Positions 40,794 through 51,830 of a DNA stretch of 64,000 nucleotides are shown piece after piece. Origin of the DNA: Agapetus fuscipes (lineage: Eukaryota > Arthropoda > Insecta > Trichoptera > Glossosomatidae); assembly GCA_951799405.1 (NCBI GenBank), contig OX637334.1, forward strand, positions 5,518,001 to 5,582,000. Reading direction: 5' to 3'. Both the position numbers and the translations under genes were made by a program. Numbering within the stretch: the first letter of the stretch is position 1; every line of letters begins with the position of its first letter. The notes below the pieces were generated by a model that searched no databases, was not told where the DNA came from, and saw only the letters and a program-made list of their open reading frames with translations.

Positions 40794-41032
40794 AGGGCCG
40801 GATTAAGGGCAGTTCGAGCGGTGCGGCCGAACCAGGCCACCCCACGTCCTATGGACCCCCAAGACGTTTTATAAAAATGTTATTAAATAACTTATACTTT
40901 TTTGTACTCTCGTTGTCTATACTCGTTTTTATGGTAGGCAAGGATGAAAGAGTGGGAGTAGGGAAGAATGGAGTTGGGGTTTCTCATGACTTTCCCCGCA
41001 TTAGGGCCCCCAGTGGTCTGAATCCGGGCCTG
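40794..41032. mobile_element. hAT-like MITE
   Basis: CAGGGCCGGATTAAGGGC at the left and GAATCCGGGCCTG at the right form imperfect terminal inverted repeats of the style seen in hAT elements. No convincing 8-bp duplication. The internal frame is not transposase-like. Confidence 0.55.
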
Positions 41033-41384
41033 TGGCCAAGTGATCCAAAGTTTTCACCCCGGGGGGCTTACCTCATACCAACCTATTTTTTTAATTCATA
41101 ACGTATTAAATCTGTCTAACTTGCCTTAAAAGTTCATTGCATCTTAGACCACAATCCTCCAAGACTCTGTAAGTGTTATTCTAAAACAGAAAAGGAATGG
41201 CTCATCCGCAGCCTACAAATAATTTTGCATACAAAAAATCGATGATACGTATATCAGCAATGGACCATTTTGTTTTGAGAATAGCACTGTCTTTTTCTGA
41301 GCCATTTACTCTCTATGGGCGTCGATAAAGAAATATAGAATAGCAAAAAAAATAATTAAAAGTGAACTAAAATTGTGTAATTTT
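41033..41384. other. No gene recognised
   Basis: Nothing supported. Confidence 0.4.
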
Positions 41385-41430
41385 TTTAAATAAATACAAT
41401 GAACTTTCACTGTGTGAATCACCAAACTCT
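41385..41430 (+). repeat. Penelope-like terminal motif
   Basis: AATGAACTTTCACTGTGTGA resembles the terminal motif ATGGACTTTCACTGTGTTAA of the Penelope-like copies. Confidence 0.4.
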
Positions 41431-41721
41431 AACAAATATCAAATTTAATGGGTTTAAAATGGAATTTCCAAATAGAAGTTCACCTCAATAAAATAGGGGA
41501 AACACAAACTGCCAATTGTCAACCTGAATCAAGCTGGATTCCCGTCTCCGGCGGAATTTCCTTGATATAATCAGTATAACAGCGTTAAAACTTACACAAT
41601 GCAAGCTGCAGCTCCGGAGAATGTGCAAATTTTTAGCGCTGCACACAAAATGCGCTTTCCACGGAAGACCATTTACCTGGAACGAGTGCTTTGGTAATGG
41701 CAAGCGCTTTGTGCCCAGTAC

Positions 41722-41860
41722 TGCAAGTAAGAAGCTCTACTGAACAAAAAGTTTCATCACAAATTAATGGAAATTAAAACGCTCACTAGAAAGCGCTGTT
41801 TCAGTTTCGGTACATATGAAAAATTTAAAGTTTTATACTTTGAGTAGGTGCATAAGTAAT
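41722..41860. mobile_element. Element F
   Basis: AAAACGCTCACTAGAAAGCG, CTGTTTCAGTTTCGGTACAT, TTTTATACTTTGAGTAG. Confidence 0.5.
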
Positions 41861-42289
41861 AACGGCTGCTAGCCATTCGGGACTGGAGCAGAACAAGCAA
41901 AATTATGTTTAAATAATGTATACCTACATAAGGAGGCAGGAAGGGAAAATTAACAAGCGCCGTTTACAAAAAAAAGAAAACAAAATTGTCTTGGTCTCTT
42001 ACAATATAATATTTGAAAATAAACATATTATAAATCAACGAAAGGTTAGAAAAAGCAGAATAGTCCATCAATTAAAGTAAAGATACGCAAAAAAAACATG
42101 GATGAATGAGTCCATCCTCCTTGAACAGTGTGCCTTTGGAGTTGAAAAAGCTGGTTCAGATAAGTCTAACAAGCACTGGGGGGACGTACAGGCTCACGAG
42201 ATTTTTTTAAAGACACGTTTAAAAAATTCAACAAATAAATAGTGCCCTCGGGGTGGCTAGTGCTATGTACTACACGGGGTCATATAAAA

Positions 42290-42470
42290 TTAACCAATTA
42301 TTTTTTACTAAAAAGTACTACCTACTCATTTCACTTGGCTCAGAAGCCCTTAAAACTAACAATCCAACAACACAATCTTCCAGAGCTCTCTATCTTGCGC
42401 CACTTCCCTTCACTTCAACGACATTTTCTGCCCACCGTATTCTAGGACGTCCAAGATCTGTTATGAATGT
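42290..42470 (-). pseudogene. LINE-b-like 3' end fragment
   Basis: The minus strand reads GRPRIRWAENVVEVKGSGAR then QIESSGRL with a GGCTTCTGAGCCAAGTG end; the best preserved piece of this C-terminus in the window. Confidence 0.6.
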
Positions 42471-42736
42471 ATGAGTTCGTGTGATTGTGTGCCTAGGCTT
42501 GTCGCTCACTGTGTGTATGTGTGTTTGATATTACTGGTATAGTTTCAAAGAATTCAGTAATGGAAGTATCTAATTGGTTCTATAACACGCGAGAAGCGGC
42601 TCTACCCCACATATACATAATAAATGGGTGACGCTTCTGTGGGAGATGAGTTTGTTTTGAACCACTGTCCAACGATAATCAGAACAGTCAGAGTGAACCG
42701 TATTATGTAACCGATTTTGTGAAAAATAAACACTAT

Positions 42737-42868
42737 CAAATGAATCATAACAGTATATCTAATTATCCTGGAGTCCTCTGCACGTGCAACATGTCTGGCC
42801 CACTGAAGTTTTCTTGTTTTTATTACTAGCACACTGATTTCAGTTCCGCGCTGGTACGGATGTACCAC
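42737..42868 (-). pseudogene. LINE RT C-terminal fragment
   Basis: The minus strand encodes VLVIKTRKLQWARHVARAED SRI-type residues, the widespread LINE (R)RLRWAGHVARM motif. Both sides truncated. Confidence 0.5.
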
Positions 42869-42888
42869 TTGTCAGCATCAGACTTGTA

Positions 42889-43134
42889 CTGTACCTTTTG
42901 TACGAGTTGCAAAACTTGAGTAAAGAGAAGTTTACGGAAAGTATTAATGAGTGATTTTCCTCAAAATCTGCCGTTTTTGTTTCTTATTTTTTATGGTCTT
43001 AGCAAAAAAGTTACAGTGATGAAGAAAATCAAGTTCAAACAAACAAAGACGGCAGATTTTGGGGAAAACCACTCTTTAATACTTTCCGTAAACTTGACTT
43101 TACTCAAGTTTTGCAGCTCGTACTCAGGGTACAG
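42889..43134. mobile_element. Foldback element
   Basis: GTACGAGTTGCAAAACTTGA and onward is mirrored by the complement ending GCAGCTCGTAC, about 100 bp per arm with few mismatches (AAAATCTGCCGTTTTTGTTT / AAACAAAGACGGCAGATTTT). A half copy occurs at 44345-44425. Confidence 0.8.
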
Positions 43135-43695
43135 ATCCGAGAATGCGGTGAACCATTTTTTTTCTCAAAGACCTGGAGAAGTGATATAAAGAAACGAGAG
43201 ATTAAGTAGCGAGAGGTAAAGCAGGATTAGATAGATTGCGTTTGTTCGCATTTGATTCTAAGCTCGCACACATGCATGCACAACAACCCTTGCAGTGCAG
43301 CAGGTGCATGCTCTGCAGTGAATGGCATTCAGCAGGACATGCACTCTGCACGTAGTGGGCATAAATTTGGTTAATTGAAGTTGATCATGCCGCAACTACC
43401 GATGTAATGTTTGTTTAAATAACCACAACAATAAACGATGCGCAATAAATCAGACATATATTACGTGTAACAAATAATAAACAATTCTCTTACCAATCCG
43501 ATTTTCACTGAGATTTTATTTCATATAGGTACGTATAAAATACATTGCATTTTCAGAGTAAATATAAATTAAAGACGAACGGTTACAATCAAATCCAAGT
43601 TTTTGGATTTTAATTATGTTTAACTTCAAATTGCGTTGGACCGATCTTCATTACCTACATCTCCCCTAAACAGAAAGAAAAATAAAAATTATTGA
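43135..43695. other. No gene recognised
   Basis: Contains small TGCA-rich palindromic words near 43270-43360. No supported gene. Confidence 0.4.
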
Positions 43696-43955
43696 GAAAA
43701 AAAACACTTTTTTTTATAAAATACAGACGCTTTATGGTGGACGCTTGACGAAGAGAGAGGGTGAGAGAGAAATTTAAAAGGCGATATAAGAAGAGGAAGA
43801 CCAAAAGAGAACAGCTTAATCAAATGAAGGAATTGTGAAGGGTTGGAATACACAAAGCAAATGTGAAACAAAAGTCAGCATAGACATAAAAGGAGAAGAT
43901 CTTGAAGAGGTTCCGCCCACTCTTAGTGCAACGGTGACAGCGTTACAGTTACATT
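43696..43955 (+). pseudogene. LINE-a 3' end fragment, decayed
   Basis: GGCGATATAAGAAGAGGAAG, GATCTTGAAGAGGTTCCGCC, then CAACGGTGACAGCGTTACAG: same terminal order as 23300-23530. Confidence 0.5.
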
Positions 43956-44344
43956 CAATTTTCCTAATAGCGTATTTAATATCTTCTTCTAATACTACAC
44001 ATCTTTCTTAAGTTTATAGTTCTCATAGAATCACTAATCTAAATTTAACCGGCCACCGGTTGTTTAAGAGACCTGCACACAAGTAAACAGCAGCATAGAC
44101 TTAGCGAAGGTTTATCAATTTCGCATTGCTCCCGTCTGTACGATTGTGTAAACTGCACGAGGGTGTTGGGTGGGCGGGCGAGCACTTAGATTACTTCCAG
44201 CTCAATTAGTTCAGAGCGTTGGGCTCCGCTGACCATTCTGCGATACTGCCAAGCAAGCTGTAACTACAGGGAGAATTCACAAAACTTCGAGACTGTGTAT
44301 GTATGTTGTGATAATATCGATTCCTTAAGGCGTGTTATAAAGCT

Positions 44345-44425
44345 AAATCTGCCGTTTTTGTTTCTTACACTTTATGGTCTTAGCAAAATAGTTACAGTAA
44401 TGAAAAAAATCAAGCATATTTATTA
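44345..44425 (+). mobile_element. Half copy of the 42889 foldback
   Basis: AAATCTGCCGTTTTTGTTTC and TTATGGTCTTAGCAAAATAG match 42965-43040. Confidence 0.75.
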
Positions 44426-44490
44426 ATTTTTTATCTTAATTATAAAGCTTGAACAAAAAATATAACTTAAGAATTGCCACCACAAAAAAC

Positions 44491-44879
44491 CACCACAAAA
44501 AAGAAACGCGTTTTTTTTACATTTTTAGCTTTTTTTTCGTGTGTGCTGTATTTTGGATTTTTTTTTTTGCTTTTTAATTACAGAACTATACATTGTTTAG
44601 GTTACGTACTTAACATTTTTTTTATAATGTCAATAGTTTTTGAGTAAATATGGAAAAACTGAAACTACTAAATGAATTAAATTTTAATTAAATCAATGAA
44701 CACAGTTTTTCCATATTTACTCAAAAACTATTGACATTATAAAAAAATGTTCAGTATGCAACCTAAACAATGTATAGTTCTGTAATTAAAAAGCAAAAAA
44801 AAAAACCAAAATACAGCACACACGAAAAAAAGCTAAAAATGTAAAAAAAACGCGTTTCTTTAAATATTTTTTTGTGGTG
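44491..44879. mobile_element. Long near-perfect foldback
   Basis: The left arm from CACCACAAAAAAGAAACGCG and right arm ending AAATATTTTTTTGTGGTG pair over about 170 bp each with a ~40-bp centre. No frame. Confidence 0.85.
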
Positions 44880-44951
44880 TCACAAAAATGGAAGAATAAT
44901 GTTAATGATTAATTTCATATAAGGTCTCATAAAAATATTCACATAAATGTT

Positions 44952-45215
44952 TCTAATCTAATCTAATCTAATCTCAGCTGCAAGGATATATATCATTTAA
45001 GATTTATATTAAATGCATTCCCACAAGCAAACATGTATAATTTCGCGCAAACACATGCCGCATGTGGACCTACATTGTAAAAACCCAATCTCAAATAACC
45101 ATAAGCCCTGCAACTCTTGCCGTCCTTCCCTGAAACAGGGGTGACATTGGCAAAGTGAACCGTTTTTTACAGTATGGGTGGTCAGCTGCATACCAACCTA
45201 TAAGTCTAGGAACAT
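44952..45215 (-). mobile_element. Element D, full length
   Basis: Ends in a (TCTAA) array on the plus strand; all landmarks present, including CACATGCCGCATGTG and CTGAAACAGGGGTGACATTG. Confidence 0.9.
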
Positions 45216-45369
45216 ACATGACAAATTCCATTTTTTAAATCAGTAAATAATAATATAACATGGACATCAAAAAAAAAAAGTTTGAGGATCAAAATCAATA
45301 AATAATTTATTACAAATAACATAAGGATCTATGCAAATAAAATTAAAAGGTCACTCGAAATTCAAATGA

Positions 45370-45515
45370 AGAGTTTATTTTAAAAAATAGGGCGCAGAAT
45401 AGTGGAACGACCCATAAAAAGTTGGATGGACGGAGTGGCGGTGAACTGTCGTGTCGGAAATAATGAGACCAAGACCCATCCAGGGATGTGGTGTCATTGA
45501 AAATGATGATTAATA
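45370..45515 (+). pseudogene. LINE C-terminal fragment, decayed
   Basis: AGTTGGATGGACGGAGTGG and AAGACCCATCCAGGGATG resemble LINE C-terminal coding (GRPKKRWMD-type) and its end. Weak. Confidence 0.3.
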
Positions 45516-45756
45516 GTCTTTTGTTGTTTTTTTTTATGAATTTGGAATAATTGAGCTAGTCTTGAAGCATTGTGAGCGCCCCCCATGACTGGCTAAGCGA
45601 ATAACGCTGATATCATCGGATATAAATTGATCGCAAGATTTATACTGCTTCTAGATATTGAATAAGTACCCACGGAAATCAACATCGCTTATTCTAGAAA
45701 TAACTTACTTAATGGAATTGAAAGGCAGTCATTTCGTTTTTAATAACAATAAACTG

Positions 45757-46240
45757 GACCACCCATACTGTACAAAATGGTTCACTTTGCCAATGTCACT
45801 CCTGTTTCAGGGAAGGACGGCAAGAGTTGCGAGGTTTATGCTCATTTGAGATTGGGTTTTTATATTGTACGTATGGGCGTACCCAGGAAGAATCCATGGG
45901 GGGCAGCTGCCCCTTCCTGGAAGAGATAAATTAACCTAAACAATCCAAAATTGTTATTAAATTGTATTGCAATTACTGAAATGACCATTATTCGATCATG
46001 TCGTGCCCCCCTCTAGAAGAAATTGCGTGCCTACCCCCCCCCCCCCCCTATATTTTGGTGACGATGATATTCTCAATTTTCAAAAACCTGCCCCCCCTTA
46101 GATTTGATCTTGGGTACGCCCATGATTGTTGGTCCACATGCGGCATGTGTTAGCGCGTACTTATACATGTCTGCTTGTGAAAATGCGTTTAAAATGAATT
46201 TTAAATGATGTATATCTTTGCAGCTTAGATTTAGATAAAT
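45757..46240 (+). mobile_element. Element D split by a MITE
   Basis: 5' half at 45757-45869 and 3' half from 46128 rejoin collinearly. An intact copy reads ...TATATTGTAGGTCCACATG across the site. Confidence 0.85.
45873..46123. mobile_element. MITE with 13-bp perfect inverted ends
   Basis: ATGGGCGTACCCA at 45873-45885 is the exact complement of 46111-46123. The interior is G/C-homopolymer rich (GGGGGGCAGCTGCCCC; C runs near 46037 and 46090). ATTGTA/ATTGTT flank it as an imperfect duplication. Confidence 0.75.
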
Positions 46241-46690
46241 AATAATGATTGCCCTACTTGATAGATGAAATATTTCTTGTCTTGAAATACTATTCCTATT
46301 GTAATTCACATGTAGGTATATTGAATCATTTGGATTTTTTTCTGGATTAGTTAGACAATTATCTTTGAAAAGAGATATCATTAATATTTCACGTTGTAAC
46401 GTACGCATTGTATTAATATCGATTGGCATCATTATGAAGACCCCACGTCCTGAGGGGATTATAACATAGTGGCGGGGACATAATACACGTAGATACCATC
46501 TACAATGGACACGAGGGGGCTTCGAATAATGTGGCAGATAACCTGATAGAGCAGGGGGCCCTAATGCAACCCGCCTTGGAATATATCGCTCTACATATAA
46601 TGTAGTTTCAAGAATGGATTGCATAGGTTTGATGGGATTTCATATCGATTCAATCAACCAGCAAAAGGACAAAAATTATCACAATTAATC
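46241..46690. other. No gene recognised
   Basis: The 183-codon minus frame spanning 46073-46624 runs through element D and the MITE, so it is not a gene. Confidence 0.5.
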
Positions 46691-46697
46691 TGGAATA

Positions 46698-46930
46698 GAA
46701 AGGTTCGTATGACGCTGACCACCCAAACTGTGAAAAATGGTTCACTTGTCAATGCCATCCCTGTTTCAGAGAAGGTCAACATGTTCATTTGTGTGTTTTT
46801 TATGTTGTTAGCTTAAATGCGGCATATGTAAGCGCAAACTTATTCGTCTCTGCTAGTGGGTAAACATGAAATATTAAGCATAAATGTGAATATAGATATT
46901 TTGCATTTTACATTAGCCTAGATTAGTTGG
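46698..46930 (+). mobile_element. Element D
   Basis: GGTTCGTATGACGCTGACCA start, CCTGTTTCAGAGAAGGTC, GCATATGTAAGCGCAAACTT; middle partly deleted. Confidence 0.75.
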
Positions 46931-47154
46931 GCATTGCCTATGAGAGATGGTCTCTACTAGAACCTTGACTTTTTAAGACTTAATTTATAATTTTATTGTT
47001 GTTGCTCGTGATCGAATATTGTACTTAATTTAGAGATTGAATATCAAAGTAAAATACAAAAAAAAAAGTCTTTACCATTGGCAGTGTAAGCCTTAGCTCT
47101 TGGTTAGTACAGAATATGTACATCATTTCATCTTAAATTACGCATAGATTAACG

Positions 47155-47395
47155 CTCATAGATTATGCTGTAAAAACTTGTCCCGCTTTCACTAATGCCA
47201 CCCCGGTTTCAGGGAAAGGCAGCAGGAGTTGCAAAGTTTACGTTCATGTGAAGTTTAATTTATTTTGTATGCATATATATGCAGCATTTTTAAAAGCAAA
47301 ATTTACACGTATCTGTCTTTGGGCCTGCATTAAATATGAGCCTTAAATGTCAATATATCTGTGCATTTTAGATTATAGACTACAGGATTGTCCAT
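47155..47395 (+). mobile_element. Element D, divergent
   Basis: TATGCTGTAAAAACTTG, CCCCGGTTTCAGGGAAAGGC, GGAGTTGCAAAGTTTACGTT, TCTTTGGGCCTGCATTAAAT in order. Confidence 0.7.
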
Positions 47396-47559
47396 AACCT
47401 TTTGAAGATAAAATGCACGATTAAAAAAAGGGTTTTAGGAAACCACAACCCTGTTCATTCTTTACAACCTCCTCGGGAGATAAATAAGAATAAGGCTGAG
47501 GTCTGTACATGTCGCATGCATAATATTTATGTCCCCTTACGACAAGTACAAAGCATTAA

Positions 47560-47900
47560 ATATTAAAATCAACCACAGAGTTTCAACAAAAATACATGGA
47601 AACGAAAACTGCCAGTAGATGCACACTTATTGTTTCTACATATATTTTGGTACACGCTATGGTTGAGTTGGAACGAAAACGATACTGAAATAACTTGCGG
47701 TTCGCGTGGCATGCAGGTCGTGTCACAGTACCTCGAGTACAAAGCATTGCGTAAATACTCAAGAATCGCGTAAACATAAAAAATGCACGAAAGGTAAAAC
47801 ATTAAGTAGAGGCGCAGTTATGTCTGTCGTACATTTTTATGTTTACGTGATTTTCGAGAATTTACGAGACGCTTTATACTGAGGGTACGTAAAAAGATTT
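47560..47900. mobile_element. Element F, two copies
   Basis: CAGTACCTCGAGTACAAAGC ... TTTATACTGAGGGTACGTAA encloses one copy (47715-47893). A second, partial one lies at 47575-47700 (TTTCTACATATATTTTGGTA, CTATGGTTGAGTTGGAACG). Confidence 0.5.
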
Positions 47901-48067
47901 TAGTCTGAAAATTATTACAGCCAACAACCGGAAGAGTACTACTCTGTTTTATATGAATTTCCTCTGCCACAGTATTTACTCTCCTTCTCGGTTTCATGAA
48001 GATTTATGTAGTCAACGAAACTAAATTTAATATGATCCAAATAGAGAATATTTTCTTTATATTTTGA

Positions 48068-48130
48068 ATTGTTTGTGTATTAACACTGTGAAAATTCATA
48101 TTCAATAATATTTCATTTATTTAATTGAAA
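48068..48130 (+). repeat. Penelope-like terminal motif
   Basis: GTATTAACACTGTGAAAATTCAT matches 1402-1424 and the 39-kb terminus motif in pattern; followed by an ATTTAATTGAAAT palindrome. Confidence 0.4.
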
Positions 48131-48204
48131 TATTCAAATCAGATAGAAAGATATCTAGACGTTCTCATATCAGGAACCATGAACTGACTTGAAGTTTTAT
48201 GGAA

Positions 48205-48500
48205 TCATGGATGCAAAAACCCAACCAGTCTACACATATAGTGCAACCTCCTACCGCATTACCTCCGAAGAGGTCGAACATATTGCCATGAAGCTTTTTG
48301 TGAATTACAGATCGAATGATTAACGCAGCCAGGCTACACATATAGTGCAAACTTTAACCGCGTTACTCCCTAAGGCCTAAGGGGTCGAACATACTGACAT
48401 GAAGCCTATTGTGATCTATAGATCGAAAGATCTACGCAACCAAGCTGCACATAAAGTGAAACCTATTACTGCGTTTCCCTCGAAAGAGTTGTACATGATT
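48205..48500 (-). repeat. Tandem array of SINE-A tail units (about 110 bp x 2.5)
   Basis: Words CTACACATATAGTGCAA, ACCGCGTTAC, GGTCGAACATA and CATGAAGC recur three times in order. The unit is the complement of the SINE-A 3' end (ACACTATATGTGTAGCTTAG). Confidence 0.75.
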
Positions 48501-49125
48501 TGCGTACGAAAATTATTTAAAACTTTTAGTGGAGATCAAACCCTAGCTCTTTGGCATTCAAAGTAAGCGTCGGACGAACCGAAAAAAAAGACCATGGAGA
48601 AACATACCGATCTTGGCAAAAAAAACTTTTAAATACACTTAGTTCCGCACTGACCAAGTTCTTACTTAATTTGAGTTTTTCAAAAATAGTACTGAGGTTG
48701 AGCAAAGTTTCATACTTGCACTTCCTTGTAAAAGTTTAATGAAATAACCACTGGCAGTTAGTAATTCAAACAAATTACTTGTATGAATTTTGCAAAAGCT
48801 CTCAAGAAAGCTTTGTAAAGAACTTCAAGCTTTCTTTGTTCGGGATGTCTAGAAACTTTCTGAAAAAGCAACACAATTACGACTACAACTTAAAAGATTG
48901 CCTTGTGTTCAGTTTTTCAATAACAATAATAATTAGACCATTTTATATAGCGCCGCTTTTTGCCACTAGATACCATAAAGGGCGCTTAGAATGCTTTGAA
49001 TTATTTATTTGCACATAAAATTTGATTATCATTCAATAAAAAATTAAGAAATATGAATAGATAACAGTTTCTGACCAGGAAAAAATAGTTTTGTGCATTG
49101 CATTCCTTTTCACGAATTAAAAAAA
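48501..49125. other. No gene recognised
   Basis: Short frames only; TTTATATAGCGCCGCTTTTT at 48940 resembles words near 50765 and 61248 that probably come from a shared repeat. Confidence 0.4.
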
Positions 49126-49295
49126 AGAATAGTTGCGGTTGCAAAGTTTATGTTTATGCGAGGTTTAGTTTATTTTGTACTTTCACATGCAGCATGTGTA
49201 AGCGCGACATTACACGTGCCTGCTTGTGGGAATGTATTAAATGTGAAATTAAATTCCAATTTATCTTTGCAACTTAGATTACAGATAATACGCTC
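49126..49295 (+). mobile_element. Element D 3' two thirds
   Basis: GTTGCAAAGTTTATGTTTAT, CACATGCAGCATGTG, CGTGCCTGCTTGTGGGAATG, ATCTTTGCAACTTAGATTAC. Confidence 0.8.
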
Positions 49296-49635
49296 TATAC
49301 AACTCATTATAAAATTGTGTACAGGTCGGTGTCGTATGGTAAAGAATTTCTTCGTAGCACAATAGAAGCTGTCGGGGTATTGAAAGACCCCGGTGTACAA
49401 ATGAGAGGTGGCTGATTTTTCTTCCAAATAATACGCGCCCGTCTTTTCTGGAATATTTCAACCTATTCAGATGGATTTCCAAAGAAAAATCGTACCTTTT
49501 TTTACGTACTATGTTCATGTGAATGATCACGTTGATTTAATTTGCGTATTAAAACCACGAAAATTGTTGTTCAAAAAATGTTCCAATAAACTTTAATCCC
49601 ATCAGTTCATCCTTGCTCCCCGCCAAACAAGGATG

Positions 49636-49925
49636 TGTCTCCAAGTGGCAAAGGGTATCATACAAGCTGGTTCCCATCGGCTTCCCTTTTTGAAATGATG
49701 TAACAAAGTAGTTATAAATATAGGCACAAAGTAAAAAAATACATTTAAAACCAAAGAAACAATACGTATTTTTCCCCCATTAAAACCATGCAGTCTACTT
49801 TATTATCATTTTTGCCTCATTTTAAACGGGAAACCGATGGGAATCGGCTTCTCTGGCACACTTTGCCACTAGTGTCTACTAATAATTCTGAAAAAGAAGC
49901 CAGCGAAACGTTGGGAACACTGAGA
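49636..49925. mobile_element. Foldback followed by GAAGCCAGCGAAACG tail
   Basis: TGTCTCCAAGTGGCAAAGGG...GGTTCCCATCGGCTTCCC pairs with GGGAAACCGATGGGAATCGG...CTTTGCCACTAGTGTCTAC (49636-49878). The downstream CTGAAAAAGAAGCCAGCGAA-ACG word is of the Penelope-tail type. Confidence 0.65.
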
Positions 49926-50579
49926 TTCTCTTTTAATGGTTTATATAAATATCCGGCTTTATAAAGGCACTTTTTGTCTTTTGATTAGTAGGTACCTTCA
50001 CGCATACTCTGACTAGTTCACGTATATTCCAGTACGTTCCATAGAACTACACACAGGATTATACTTAAGGTACCTACTGTTTATAATTGTCATTCGACCT
50101 TGAATTATTCATCTTTGCAAACACACACACATAATTCCCTTTATCTCTTGAATCTGCCGTGCGCCTATTTTATTTGCTCTGTACACAAAACATTCGGCGG
50201 AAGGAAAATTACGCCAGTCCTACGGAGCACAATGCAAAGAAAACATCACTTGTGTTGGCTAAATAATATGATTTATTTGCTTGCTCCGAGCAAACGCTGG
50301 AAACGAAGACAATAATTTAAGTTGTGTGAAGAAAATTCACATAAATAATGACTTCTGCGTAGTCTTGAATTTCCTTCAAGATAAATATAATCAAAATTTC
50401 TTCGAATAAGAAAAGTAGTGTTATGTTTTTCTGTGTGAATATTTTACAATAGATGGTTAATATTAATGTATTCGTGTAAGGCTGACCACCGCTTCAGTAA
50501 ACAAAAATTCACTACTATAACCAAAAACGATAACAAAACGGATACGTACTACATGCGTACATACAAAACGAACCAAACT
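49926..50579. other. No gene recognised
   Basis: A small element-D start (CTGACCACC at 50481) is visible; otherwise nothing. Confidence 0.4.
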
Positions 50580-50690
50580 TCCCATGAACTCAAACTTTGC
50601 AACTTCTGCAGCTTTTTCCTGAAACCACGGTGGCATTGGCAAAAGTGAATCAAATTTATAAATTAAGCCTCATATAAGCCTCAAATTGAA
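50580..50690 (-). mobile_element. Element D 5' part, decayed
   Basis: CTGAAACCACGGTGGCATTG and GCAAAAGTGAATCAAATTTA match the complement of the 5' half. Confidence 0.55.
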
Positions 50691-50697
50691 CGGTAAA

Positions 50698-50985
50698 GTT
50701 TTTTTTTAAATCCTATGCGGGACACTCCCTATATTTCAGAGCCTCTAGTTATCGAAGCCACTTTATATAGTGCCGCTTAATGATGTGGCTGTTGATATCC
50801 TAAACCTTTGTAGCAAGGCTGTTAGCAACGTAGTGTTGTGTTATGCTGGCTTTGTTTTGAGATACTATAAGGAAGTGGGGATTGATATTAGCTTGAAAAG
50901 GACAAGATTAAATTGGGTTGGGAACACAGGTACCGGTAACTCGTTCCATAAACGGGCAGTTTAGCAGAGGAATGAGAGTAAAAAC
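50698..50985 (-). pseudogene. LINE-C 3' fragment, decayed
   Basis: AATCCTATGCGGGACACTCC tail, then GATTGATATTAGCTTG, TTAAATTGGGTTGGGAACAC and CCATAAACGGGCAGTTTAGC as in 2340-2450. Confidence 0.7.
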
Positions 50986-51438
50986 CTGAAAAGAAAAAAG
51001 AGGCAATTTCTATTTGAATAAACCACAAAAAATATATTTTTGTGAAGAAAAGTCCTAGTTAGCGTGCCCGCAACTCCTTTAGGCCGCTTTATTCGGCACT
51101 CAAATATTTTTAATTGCCACATTTTTTTTTATTCCAAAACACATAAAACATAAAGAGCGACAGTTAATCTCAACTTTTGGCTCGTGAAACGCTACACTGT
51201 CGCATGATTAACGATTATTATTTGGACGGGGATTAGTACTAAGAAAAAATGAGTCATTTCTTCCCATTTTCGGAGTCCGGGTTTTATCTTTACGTCCTCG
51301 CTCAGTCGGCCATAATGAATCATAAAGTTGGTGTCTGATTAATGTACGCAGTTTAGAACTCATTATAAGCTACGCACAGCGATTAGAATTATTATTTTGA
51401 GCTCGATTTGTCCTTAGCATTATTGTTAAACTTTTTTA
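50986..51438. other. No gene recognised
   Basis: Nothing supported. Confidence 0.4.
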
Positions 51439-51598
51439 TGAACTTTGTTTCAGGGAAAGGCGGCAAGAGTTGCAAGGCTTATGCTATTGTGAAGTTTTGT
51501 TTATTTTTTAAGTACACATGCAGAATGTGAAAGCATGTACTTAAGAGTGTCTCCCAGTGGACGTGCATTCAATATAAGCCTTGAATGTCAATATATGT
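51439..51598 (+). mobile_element. Element D, 3' part
   Basis: GTTTCAGGGAAAGGCGGCAA through AATGTCAATATA; cut by the LINE fragment that follows. Confidence 0.75.
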
Positions 51599-51830
51599 TT
51601 CTTCTTTTTATACAGCCATTTTCATCCATTGCTGGACATAGGCCTCTCGCATATCTCTCCATCCATCTCGATCTTGCGCTTTTTGAATCCAGTCTCCAGC
51701 AAGCCTTTTTATATCATCCGACCATCTCGTGGGCGATCTCCCTCTGCTTTTCTTATCTTCCCGAGGTCTCCACTTTACCAATCTCTTCGTCCATTGTTTA
51801 TGTCCACACTTGTTCATGACTATGTTAAAT
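51599..51830 (-). pseudogene. LINE (RTE-like endonuclease-RT) C-terminal fragment
   Basis: The minus strand encodes TKRLVKWRPREDKKSRGRSP, TRWSDDIKRLAGDWIQKAQD and WRDMREAYVQQW, the very characteristic end of the insect endonuclease-reverse-transcriptase LINEs. The frame is open over 69 codons but truncated at both sides. Confidence 0.8.

Noticed and set aside
46073..46624. 183-codon minus-strand open frame
   Set aside because: It runs through an element D half and a MITE end and has no motif.
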